Made by a program: the position numbers and the translations under genes. Positions 1 to 12,800 of a stretch of 64,000 nucleotides of DNA are shown here, one piece after another; the first letter of the stretch is position 1, and each line of letters begins with the position of its first letter. The notes beneath the pieces were generated by a model. It made no database searches and was not told the DNA's origin. It worked only from the letters and a program-made list of their open reading frames with translations. The stretch is from Chrysomallon squamiferum (Eukaryota > Mollusca > Gastropoda > Neomphalida > Peltospiridae): NCBI GenBank assembly GCA_012295275.1, contig CM022674.1:12951864-13015863 (forward strand), in the 5' to 3' direction.

Positions 1-521
1 TAATAAAAAAACAAATCACCAGAATTAATGGCTTGAATTGATGCATATAATTATGTTATCTAAGTGTGCTTTTTATTTTATATTGCATCTCTACTTCAAG
101 TGTACTTGGTTTTAAAGTGCATTATTTAATTACTCTATCCATATTGTTTTTACAGTATTAATATTTAGAATCATTGCTAATAAAAAATTTGAAGGAAAAA
201 ATGTATTCTTATACTAATCAATATATTTACCTGCATAATTAACCTGTTTAGAGTTTTGATAGTAATGGCCACGTTGCACAAGAGTTGGAGCTGAAATTAT
301 TATTTTAGATTTCTTATTTGTTGGCTTTACATAAGAGTTTCCACTTGAGGTTCTCTTGATGAGTTAATAACCAAAATAGCTAGCAAATAAAAATGTGTTT
401 TATTTTATAAGTTAGTAAATCATTTCCAGAAATTGATAAAATCATCTTTAAAACAATTCTTTAATCTTAATGGTGAACAAATTTCCAAAGCTTGACGAAT
501 GACTTGTTTTATTTGTTGTAG
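1..521 (+). other. USP5 intron, 3' part
   Basis: AT-rich sequence ending in a pyrimidine-rich acceptor directly before the first recognisable USP5 exon. No further USP5 coding sequence was found here, so the exons for roughly the first 90-100 residues must lie to the left of the window. Confidence 0.6.
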
Positions 522-3500
522 ATACCTGCAGATAAACTTCCTTCTGCTATAGAGAAGCCAACAAAACTTGCCATAGGTAAACAAAGTAAAATATACATCG
601 TAGATATATATATATATATAGTGATGTTGAAAATGATAACATAACTGAGGCTGATAAATTTTTTTTTTTTTTGTAACATTAAACTAGCTTTGCATTCTGG
701 AATCAAAATGGGGAAATGATTTCACATAAACAGAATGAAATTTACTGTCTGATACTGTTACAGACTCTGCAGTATATATTTTTATTACTAACTAAAACTA
801 GGAATACATAAGTAAATAATACTTATTTCATACACTTATTATTTTCTGATAATTTTACAAACTTTATGAGCAAAAAATTTGTCACAAACTGTATAATGTG
901 TCTGTTTTAATTTTTAAGAATTTATGAGTAAACGATATTATCTACTAAAATATATTCTCTTATTCTGAAATTTATTAATTTTAAGTATTATTTTGTTTAT
1001 TACTTAGTGAATAAATGTACAAACATAAATATATACATTCATATTTATTGCCTTGCAAGTATAATATACCTGTATTATTTTATTTTTTATTTAGCTGTTT
1101 ATGAGTATATTTTATTTATTAATGTATATTTCAGGAGTGGAAGGTGGTTTCCAAGTAGATGAGAAGAAATTTAAATTTGAGGAACGAACTGCAATTGTTA
1201 TTTTACCTGATTTCACTGAAATACCGTTCCCAAATCAAAATATACCAGATATAGTGAGCTATAGAATATATTTGTATTTTTAGTTTCCATCATAATACTA
1301 ATTTTGTTAAATGTTTCATCACTTTAAAAGAGAAGAATTCTTTGCTGTGGAGTAATGGCTTTAATTTGTTTGTTGACACCAAATGTTTAATCTTTTTATG
1401 TAAGCCAGATTATCTGTTCTTTACAGTGGAATCAGCAGATTTATTTAATTTTTGAATTTTCATTTGGAAAGAACAAATTGATTAAAAAGAAGAAAAAAAA
1501 CCCACAAATAAACCCAAACAATAAAATAAAATAATAAGAAGAAAATTAGTTAAAATAGAAATAATAATGATGAAGACAATAAAAGTATTTAATTATAATA
1601 ATAACAAAACGGTAGTTGTAGTTGTAGTAATCATAAAGTATTGACACAAACAGTCTTTCTTTGACTAGGTTATTAATAATAATAATAACAAAACAGTAGT
1701 TGTAGTTGTAGTAATTGACACGTAAAGTGTTGACACAAAGAGTCTTTCTTTGACTAGGTTCAGTTGTCAGCTGAACGAATCCTTGCAGCTGAAGATGCAT
1801 GGAAGTTGGAAGAAGCTGCCGCGATGGCAGGAACCTGGGAAGGAGAGACGAGAAAAGTTTCAAAGTTAGTGAAAACCTTTTGTATATAGCTTTACTAGTG
1901 TTAATTTTACTGTTAATATTAAAATGAACACCTCAGTCACAGTTTTTAAAAACAAGTTAGCAATAAGAAAGCTTTAAAATGGATATTCCCACATATGTAA
2001 ATGTGTGTGTGTGTGTGTGTGTGGACACAAACACATACAAACATACACTTTGATAAAACAATTACATTAAATTGTAAAAGTTAAAATTTCAGTCCAGTTA
2101 TTTGACCGGTTTAATGAAAATTGCCCATTTTCCATATTTTATTAGATTCCCTTCTTATTTATTGGTTTTTTATTATTATTATTATTATTATTTTTTTAAA
2201 TCATTTGGATTCAATTTTTAGACTTTTTTTTTTTTTTTTCTCACTGTCAGTTTTAGAATTCTATTCTATTCCTTTTTTCATTTTTGTTTATTTGGAATTC
2301 TAAAATGCATTTATTTATTTTTATATTTTATTTATTTATTTATTTATTTCAGACACGCAGACAACCTGTTACAGTTGGATAAACGACCCAAGATACCTCC
2401 GACTGGCTGGAAATGTGAGCAGTGTGAGTTAACCTCCAACCTCTGGCTCAACCTCACTGACGGCAGCATTCTGTGTGGTCGGCGCTTTTTTGACGGCAGT
2501 GGTGGCAACAACCACGCAGTGGAACACTACAACAGAGTGAAATATCCACTGGCTGTCAAACTAGGAACAATCACAGCTAACACTGGAGGTAAAAACAGTA
2601 TGAATGATAGTTCTCCAGATCAATCCTTCACAGTGCCTCTTCTAGGTTATATCCCAGTCCAGTTATTACAGCATGACTGATTGATCATAGATCATAGCAT
2701 GTGTTGTTTTTTTTTTTCCTTTATTGTAAAAAAAAAAAAAACTTAACGGTTGATAAGAATAGCATAAGATTTGGACTGGAAGCATTATGACACAAACAGT
2801 CAGGATGGTTATTTAAAAAAAAAAAATTGATGGCATGATTTATTAATGAGGATGTAGTTTTTAATTTGTTCTCTGTAACTTATGTTTGCTGGATCAGATA
2901 TCTGACATGTCTTCATTTGTAATTGTTTTTGTTTTTCATATATTTATCTATCTGTGTTTATTTTCACCTTCAATATCTTTACCAATCTGCCAGTTACAAA
3001 CTCATCTTTAAATGACAATTAAAAGTTGATATCTTTCCTGAAATAACTATAATTGCTTACACCTTAATAGTTGTCCTTATAGGAAATTTTAATTGTTTAC
3101 AGGTTTTTATCATCTTCAAAAGTCCATCTAAAATTGTTTGAACTTCAAATTTGATAGCTGTAATTATATTCATCTCTCATATTTGTCATAGAACATCTGT
3201 TTGTAATTGCTTGCATCTCATTCATTTTGTGTTTGTAGATGTCTATTCCTATGATGAAGATGACATGGTGGAAGATCCTCATCTTGCTAAACATCTTGCT
3301 CATTTCGGAATAAATCTGTCAGCTTTAGAAAAGGTAGACACAGTTTGAATTACCTCTGTCAAATATTTTAATATTCTTAGTCATACATACAGAATATATG
3401 TGTGTGTTTTTGATACATGTCTTGGATAAAGCTAGTTTTTAAAATTTCTATTATACTTGGAATTTTTATTATAGTTGGTCAGATATTTATATTTATTTAT

Positions 3501-4984
3501 TTATTTTAATTTATTTTATTGTATTTTTATTTTTTTATTTTACTAGTGTGTTGTTGTTGTTACTTAAAGAAATAATTAAAAAATAATGTAAAAAAAAATA
3601 AAAGAAAAAAGTTTATATATCAACTTTTAAACAATATTTTGTCCACACATGTAAGAGAAAAAGTTTTTAAAATTATTAACCTCTCAAACATTATTCTGTG
3701 TATACATATAAACATATAATGATATTAAAACATGTGTTTTCCTGTTCCAGACAGAGAAAACAATGGTTGAGCTGGAAATTGATCTCAATCAGAAGATAGG
3801 TGAATGGGATGTCATTCAAGAAGCTGGAAGTAAGCTGACGCCATTGTATGGACCAGGGTACACTGGGATGCGTAACCTTGGCAACAGCTGCTACATGAAC
3901 TCAGTCATGCAGGTTCTTTTCACTGTTCCTGATTTTCAAAAAAAGTGAGTGATAAAATGTTTCTTAGCAACTCGAATCTCTCTCAGTAACTGCGGTGTTT
4001 CTTGAACTATGATATTTTTCAATTAAGAAATTCTGTTCTTTCCTAACAATCTTAGTATTTCTTAATAATAAATTTCTTAGCCAGAAATATGTCTTGTAGT
4101 AAACCAGCCTCTTAATAACTATTGTTATATTAATAACTATTGTCTGTTAGCAACCAGTTTGAGAAAGAAAACAAAAACACCCAGTAATTTACTGTATTAG
4201 TTTTAACACAGAAAGAATGCTAAATTACTTTAAAAAAATATGTAAGATTTTACTTTTAAAAACTGCAATGATGGTTAGTAATTAAAGATTATATGCATAT
4301 GTCTGCTTAAGAAATGATAAATTATATGAAATTATTGTTTTTTAGTTTATTTTTACTATAAACTTTTTGTTTGCAATGTTTCAGATATTTTGACAAAAAA
4401 GAAGACATTTTTCAGAATTGTCCAGCTAACTGTGTTCAGGATTTCAATGTGCAGATGTAAGTAAAACACATTTCTGAAAATAAATAAATGAAAATGTTAA
4501 TTATAAAGTTAACCTTGTATTGCATAAAAAAGTAAAGGAAACATAAAACAATTCTCTCATACTATTATTATTATTTGGAGACTTATCATATTAACATGTG
4601 TAGATGTTTAACAATGGATGCATTTTTTTGGATATATTTAAATGATTTATTTATATATCTTTATTTGAATGTGAAAATAATGAAATTTTAAAAAAAAAAA
4701 AAAATAAAATATGCTTTGTATTTTTACTACAAAGTGAGAGACAAAATGTATACAGTGATAAATTTAAAAAATTTGTATTTTATACTGCAGCCAGACTAAA
4801 CTGTCCATAAATATTTATTTTGTGCCATGATGTGCTGTGCTGTGTTATGTTTTATTTGTTATTTGTCATTTCAGGGCCAAATTAGGACATGGTTTGTTGT
4901 CAGGAGAATATTCTCAACCCCCGCCACCTGAAGCAGAATTAGTGATACAGGTAAATTAATTTTTCATTATTATTATTTTTCTTA

Positions 4985-5043
<59 letters not shown>

Positions 5044-7188
5044 CATCTAAACCAATAATCCACATATACTGACATATAATTATGATAAAGCAATATGAAC
5101 ACTTAATTCTGATGAGGGCAGACACCTCTTACTCTCAGATTAGGTACACAGAATAGATCAATTCATTTATTTACTAGTTTTTAATTTTTTTTTTATTATT
5201 AATAAAAAAAAATTTTTTTGGGGTTATTGAGGTTTTGTTGTTATTAATTTATTTAATATATTTGTTTTGGGGGTTGTTGAGGTTTTGTTGTTGTTTTTTA
5301 GTATTAATTTATTTAATATATTTGTTTTGGGGGTTGTTGAGGTTTTGTTGTTGTTTTTTTAGTATTAATTTATTTAATATATTTGTTTTGGGGGTTGTTG
5401 AGTTTTTGTTTTTTGTTGTTTTTTAGTATTAATTTATTTAATATATTTGTTTTGGGGGTTGTTGAGGTTTTTTGTTGTTTTTTAGTATTAATTTATTTAA
5501 TATATTTGTTTTGGGGGTTGTTGTTTTTTTTTTTTTTTTGTTTTTTTATTATTAATTTATTTAATATATTTGTTTTGGGGTTGTTGAGTTTTTTGTTGTT
5601 GTTTTTAGTATTAATTTATTTAATATATTTGTTTTGGGGATTGTTGAGGTTTTTTTGTTGTTGGTTTTTTGTTGTTTTGTTGTTGTTTTTAGTATTAATT
5701 TATTTAATATATTATTTGTTTTTGGGGTTGTTGAGTTTTTTTTTGTTGTTTTTTATTTAATTTATTTAATATATTTGTTTTGGGGTTGTTGTTGTTGGGT
5801 TTTTTGTTTTTTTGTTTTTTTATTAATTTATTAATTTATTTAATATATTTATTTTTGGGGGTTGTTTGGTTTTTTTTGTTGTTTTTAGTATTAATTTATT
5901 TAATATATTTGTTTTGGGGATTGTTGAGGTTTTGTTGTTGTTTTTTAGTATTAATTTATTTAATATATTTGTTTTGGGGGTTGTTGAGGTTTTTTGTTGT
6001 TTTTTAGTATTAATTTATTTAATATATTTGTTTTGGGGGTTGTTGAGGTTTTGTTGTTGTTTAGTATTAATTTATTTAATATATTCAAAAATGTATGTTA
6101 ACAGCCTCCTTCAGGAATTAGACCTCAAATGTTTAAGACGCTGATTGGCAAAGGACATCCAGAATTTTCAACAAAACGACAACAAGACTCCCAGGAATTC
6201 TTTCTACATCTTCTTAACCTGGTAGAGGTGAGTTTCAGTGTTCAGTTCTTATATCTCATCATCCTGGATATTCAGTGTTCTGTTCTTATATCTCATCATC
6301 CTGGATATTCAGTGTTCTGTTCTTATATCTCATCATCCTGTATATTCAGTGTTCTGTTCTTATATCTCATCATCCTGTATATTCAGTGTTCTGTTCTTAT
6401 ATCTCATCATCCTGGATATTAAGTGTTCTGTTCTTATATCTCATCATCCTGGATATTAAGTGTTCTGTTCTTATATCTCATCATCCTGTATATTCAGTGT
6501 TCAGTTCTTATATCTCATCATCCTGTATATTCAGTGTTCTGTTCTTATATCTCATCATCCTGGATATTCAGTGTTCTGTTCTTATATCTCATCATCCTGG
6601 ATATTAAGTGTTCAGTTTTTATATCTCATCATCCTGGATATTAAATGCTTGGTTTTTATATCTCATCATCCTGGATATTCAGTGTTCTGTTCTTATATCT
6701 CATCATCCTGGATATTAAGTGTTCAGTTTTTATATCTCATCATCCTGGATATTAAATGCTTGGTTTTTATAATTATATAATCCTCAATATTCAGTGCATA
6801 AACATAATTGTACAGAGCCATTAGAGAACTAAATAAACAGAAAAGAAAACTGTTGTCCAAAACTAAATATCATTTTATAATAATGTTGTCATGTTAATGA
6901 ATTTGTATCAGTATTTTGTTATTTTGAGGTTTAGTAAACATATTTTTATTTTTATTTTCCCCACTGAGAACTCTTTGTTTGATTCACTAAGATACTGATG
7001 AAATAACAGCTGCCTGAAAGGAAAAGATTTAACAGAAGCTTCGATAGAAAAAGAAAAAAAATTATATATTTTTCATGATCATATTGTAATATGGAGAAGT
7101 GTTTGTTTTGTTATTGTTATTGTTTTTGTTTTTGTTTTTTGAATTTATTTTATTTTATTTCATGGTGTATTTAATTTTTTGTATTTTA

Positions 7189-7223
<35 letters not shown>

Positions 7224-8810
7224 TTATTTTACTTATTTATTTAACTTATTATTTTACTTATTTATTTATTGTTCTAGTTTATTTTATTTATTTATTTTAT
7301 TTATTTTATTTATTTTATTTATTTTATTTCATTTTATTTTATTTTTTTTGTTATTCATCCTTTTGTTGTATTTCAGAGAAACAGCAAGGGCACTGGTAAT
7401 CCAGCAGACTGTTTCCCGGTTTGAGGTGGAAAAGTGCAGTGCACTGGTTCATTTGATAGAACACAAACAGATCTGACTTCTGCCTGTCTCTCCCAGTACC
7501 ATGACAGAGCTGTCAATCAAAGTGCAGTTATCTTTTCGACGTTTTTTAATTTAATGTCCCTGAAACATTATTCAATGTATTTTGTTTTTATGAATTATTT
7601 ATTTTGCATTGCTTAAACTTTTTTTTTGAAATTATTGTTTTTCAATTATTTTTTATTTTACTTATTTAAAATTTGTTTTAATTTTTATTTTTTTTTTTAC
7701 TGGTGAATTTAAAATTATAATTGTATTTTTATTGAAATATCTTCAGTTATATTTCTAGTAAAATGTGACTAAAATCTAGTAAAAAAAACCAACATAAATA
7801 TATATGATTCAGGTTTATAATATTTTAAAATAAACCTATATTTAGTTTTTTATTTTTTTGTTTATTTTTTTATTTATTTATTTGTTTTTTTTTTTTTTTT
7901 TTTTAATTAAATCTTATGGCATAGTTATTCTTCATTTGGATAAATAATGAAAAAAATTAATGAATAATTCACAATTATATAACATAAACAGTATAAAAGA
8001 AAAGAAATATTATTATTAAAATTATATCTAACAGAAAATGTATTCTTTGTATGGATGCATAAAGAAGAAAAAAGAAATTATGAATAATTTGCAATTATAT
8101 AACATAAACAACAAATAATTTTGTTGTTGTTTTTACAGAGGAAGTAGCAGCTTATGAAACAAAGAAGACTGAGTTAGAAGGCAAAAATGAAAGAATGTAA
8201 GTTTTGTAATCAGCTTAGTGTACTGTCATTCTTGAAATATAGAATAATTCCATTTTGTTTATATTGAAATTAAACATGTATACATAAATACATTTAGGTG
8301 TAAAACAAAAAAGAAATAAAATAAAATGGATTATTTATCAGAATTATGAAATAGATATTAATAATATTGATCTTCATGTTTAATGACAATTACAGGTTTA
8401 ATATTTAAAATATCTGAAGTTACATAAACATGTACATGAATATTTAAATAAGGAAGTAAATAAGATTGATGTTCATTATACTGATTTGAATTTTAGTACT
8501 TAAAACTGTTTTTAAACATGTTTAAAATGGAATATTTGGATACAACAGTATGTTTTGTTAAATATTTCATCGTTACAAAATACTCTTTTCCACCAACCAT
8601 TTTGTCACATATTTATTTGTGTTTTTTTTTATTTTAATATTTTTGTGACAGAGACCCTAAAGAAATTGTTCGTCCGAAAATCTCTCTGAAATCTTGTATA
8701 GAGGAATTTCTTGCAGTAGTTTATGTTGATGATTTCTACAGTTCAGCTCTCAAGGCAAAAACACAAGCTAAACAGTAAGTATGATCAAATTAAAAGACAG
8801 ACAGATATAT

Positions 8811-8852
<42 letters not shown>

Positions 8853-9791
8853 GGAAAAAAAAAAAAAAATAACTGAAAGTAGAAGAAAAGTGTGCATATT
8901 ATATGAAAAATTATATATTTTGTACATGAAAATTGTTTGCAGATCTGTAATGTGAATTTTATTGTCATTTATATTATTTATTTATTTCTTTTTTAATTTA
9001 TTTTATTTTATTTTATTTATTATTATTATTTTTTTTTTTTCACTTATTATTTTTTTTTTAATTCCAGAACAACAAGATTATCAACATTTCCCGATTTCCT
9101 CATGGTGCAGCTTAAAAAATTCACTGTAGGCTATGACTGGGTCCCTAGAAAATTAGGTGAGAGAGTATTTCACCTTTTTTAACAACACCATATCACATTT
9201 TTAATTTCATTTTTGTTTGTTGTCAAACATTGTTTTCTGAAAATATCAACAAAAAAAAAAAAAAAACATTTGCTGCTGTCAAATCTTGCAGAATTTTTAT
9301 GAGATTGTTCTCTGTTATGGATATGAAAACCACAGATATCAATATGACAGATTTTCATAAGCTAGTCAATCATGTGACTTAGTTGGAACAGGAAATATTT
9401 CACAGAGCATCTTGATTAGTATCACCATATTACAGAAGCTTTCTTTCTATCTTGAGGGTATTAGAATTATTATTAAAACTTTTATGCATAAATAAACTGT
9501 TACTGCTGTCCTTTAAAAAAAAGACAATAATAATAATAATAATAATCATATTATCTATAATTTTGGTATGCTCCATTTTTTAATTTCAGTTATGTAATTA
9601 AATTTTCTCTGTTATAAATTGATAAAAAAATAAAATTTAAAAATAAAATTAAATTTCAGATGTCTCCATTGATGTTCCGCTCAATCTGGACATTAGTGGG
9701 TTACGAGGTCGTGGACAACAGCCCGGTGAAGAACTACTACCACAGGAACATTCAGCAGAACAACCAGGTGAAAATATTTGTTTGACAGATT

Positions 9792-9823
<32 letters not shown>

Positions 9824-9842
9824 ATTAGAATGAATGAATATA

Positions 9843-9873
<31 letters not shown>

Positions 9874-12800
9874 GTAGTAAATGAATGAATAAATAATAAA
9901 TAAATAGTAAGTGAATGAATAAATAATAAATAAATAGGTAGATAAATAAAAGTAGATAAAACAATAAAAATAAATAAATAAATGAATAAATAAATAGTTG
10001 TTCGGAAAAGACTTGTTAGAAATTATTTTATAATAATTTAAAATTTGTGTTTTTTTTTATGAACATCTTTTTGAAAAAACAAAGAATTTTTACAAAAATA
10101 TAAAAGACCCTTTTTTAATAAAAACGTTAATCAGTGATTATCATAACAATTACTATCATTGTTTTAAATCAGAAATCATTGTGGATGAGTTTCCCAGACT
10201 TTTTACATACTGTCACTGTTCATACACATGTATGTATAATCATATTCATTATTGCAACTCTTACAATTATCATTTTAAATCAGAGATCATCGTGGACGAG
10301 GCTACGGTTGTACAGCTGATGGAGATGGGATTTCCTCAAAATGGCTGCTACAGAGCAGTCTACAACACAAACAACACTGGGGCAGAGGCTGCCATGAACT
10401 GGATCATGGAGCATATGAATGATCGAGGTAAATTGTAATTACGTACAGGTGAATTTTCATAGTATGCAGGTAGATTATAATTATGTACAGGTGAATTTTG
10501 ATAGGGTACAGGTAGATCATAATTGTTTGCAGTTAGATTTCATAGCATATAGGTAAATTATAATTATGTATGAAGGATAATTTTCATTGAATGCAGGTAA
10601 AATTTCATTATTTGCAGGTAAATTATGACTATAAAAGTAAATTATAATTATGTGAATGTAACATGCAATTATATACAGGTAAATTTTATTAAATGTATAA
10701 TTATATACATTTAAATACAAATTGGGTGAAATTTATTATTTAAAAAAAAAATGTATTTAATTATTATTTTTTGGTTTTATTTATTGAACTTTTTTCTGGT
10801 TTCTTTTTGGAAGATATTATTTATCATTTTATTTCATTTCGGTATTGATTTGTTTATTGATGAATATATGATTTTTACAAATCTTTTTGTAGATTTCTCT
10901 GAGCCATTAGATCTGCCAGGTGGATTGAAGAAAGGTGATGGTGATTTCCAGCCAAACGAAGACGCCTTGTTAAACATCATGTCCATGGGATTCAACAAGG
11001 AACAAGCAACAAAGGCTTTGAAATCAACAGTGAGCGCTTATCCTTAGATTCCAAATTTTAATCTTTGATTTTAAATGTTAATCTTTGACTTCAGGAGTTA
11101 ATCTTTAATTTTAGGAGTTAATCATTGATCTTTGACTCTATGAGGTAACGTTTGATTTTAGGAGTTAATCTAAGATTTTAGACAAACTGTATTGTGTTTC
11201 GACATAGCTGTCAACTTTAAGTTACTACAATAAGCCAGTTGTTTCCTGACCTATGCAATATTCCATAGTTTGTTCTTTTGTTTTATTTACTTTAAATGAC
11301 TTCATTTTACTGTCCTGTTTATGGAAAGCTGCTCTTTGGAGATCCTTTGCTACTTACTGATAACAGCATTCCATGAATTTCACATAATTCTGTCTTCTTG
11401 CGCCAGTGAAGAAATATATATTATTTAATATAAATACAGCAGAATTGTGTTTAAATAGACCTGAGATTCTAAAATTTAAAAACATTCACCTCTAAGGCAT
11501 ATACAGGTACCGGACCAATTAACCAGATTCCTTGGGGCCTGAGGCATTCCAGATTTCTGGATTTTATGGTTTTCTGATACCAAGGCATCTAAATACATAA
11601 ATAAATACGCATAAACATTTTAAAATTAAAAACATAAAGAATACTGATGATACACAACTGTGGTGATTCGAGACATAAACAATGCGTTGAGTGAATGAAT
11701 GCCACGAGGCTTGAAAGAGTAGTTCCAGTGTGGTGAGGACAACACCTGTGTGCACAAACTGTGGAAGTAGTGTCGGGGAAAAAAACTTCTGGTGTTCTGG
11801 TTTTTCCAGATTTCAGGATGATGGATAATTGGTCTGGTACCCATATATATATATAAATATATGTCTTTATGTCTGCATCTGTGTGTGTGAGTGTGTTTCA
11901 CGGTAACACTACTGGAGATAATTACATTAAATTTTCAGTCGCAATTTTTAAGGGTAACAATGTTGGAGAGAGTTATGTTAAATTTTCAGTCACAATTTTT
12001 AAGGGTAACAATGTTGGAGAGAGTTATGTTAAACTTTCAATCACAGTTTTTAAGGGTAATAGTGTTGGAGAGAGTTTCAATCACAGTTTTTAAGGGTAAC
12101 AGTGTTGTTAAATTTTCAGGCTAACAATGTGGAAAGGGCTGTGGACTGGATTTTCAGCCACGCTGACCAGCTGGACGAACCCATGGACACAGAGGATGAG
12201 AACAGTGACAACAGGAAACCCACATACAGAGACGGAGCAGGAAGTATGTAGTGTGACGAGTGTTTGTTTTATTCTCATTACTTTATGTACACAGACGTGT
12301 GTGTGTGTGTGTCTGTGTGTGTGTGAGTGTCTGTGTGTGTGTGTGTGTGTTTGTGTGTGTTTGTTTGAGAGTGTTTGAGAGTGTGAGTACATGTTCATGT
12401 ATGCATCATGACATCTAGATCTCTCTTAAAAACTCAAGGCAAAACAGAAAATGCTCATAGATTCCTTAGGTAAGCTTTATAAATTTCCTTGTTTGAAATA
12501 TTTTATAGTTTATTCAGATTTCTTTGTTCTTCCTTTAGTTTCAGTAGGCCCATTTTTGTGCTCAACAATTTAGATGTTAGACTCTCCATGTGCCTGCCCA
12601 AAGTCTTTAGTGTTATAATCTGAATATATATCTACATCTTTTCATCTTCTAAGTGTACATACCCTGAATTTGTATGTGTTATCTTTAGTAATATGATATC
12701 TTTTATTTGTTGTAAAGTGTAATGGATGATTTATATAAGAAAATTAAAATAATACTCTTAGGACAGGAATTAAATAAGTTTTTAAATTTTAAGAATTTGT

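Noticed and set aside
5196-6085. Possible membrane proteins rich in Leu/Ile/Phe/Tyr
   Set aside because: Translation of a 58-70 bp T-rich minisatellite in an intron.
6236-6780. Overlapping open frames translating to [11 protein letters not shown]-type repeats
   Set aside because: They come from a 37-bp minisatellite that leaves all three frames open. They lie inside a USP5 intron and have no start context or homology.
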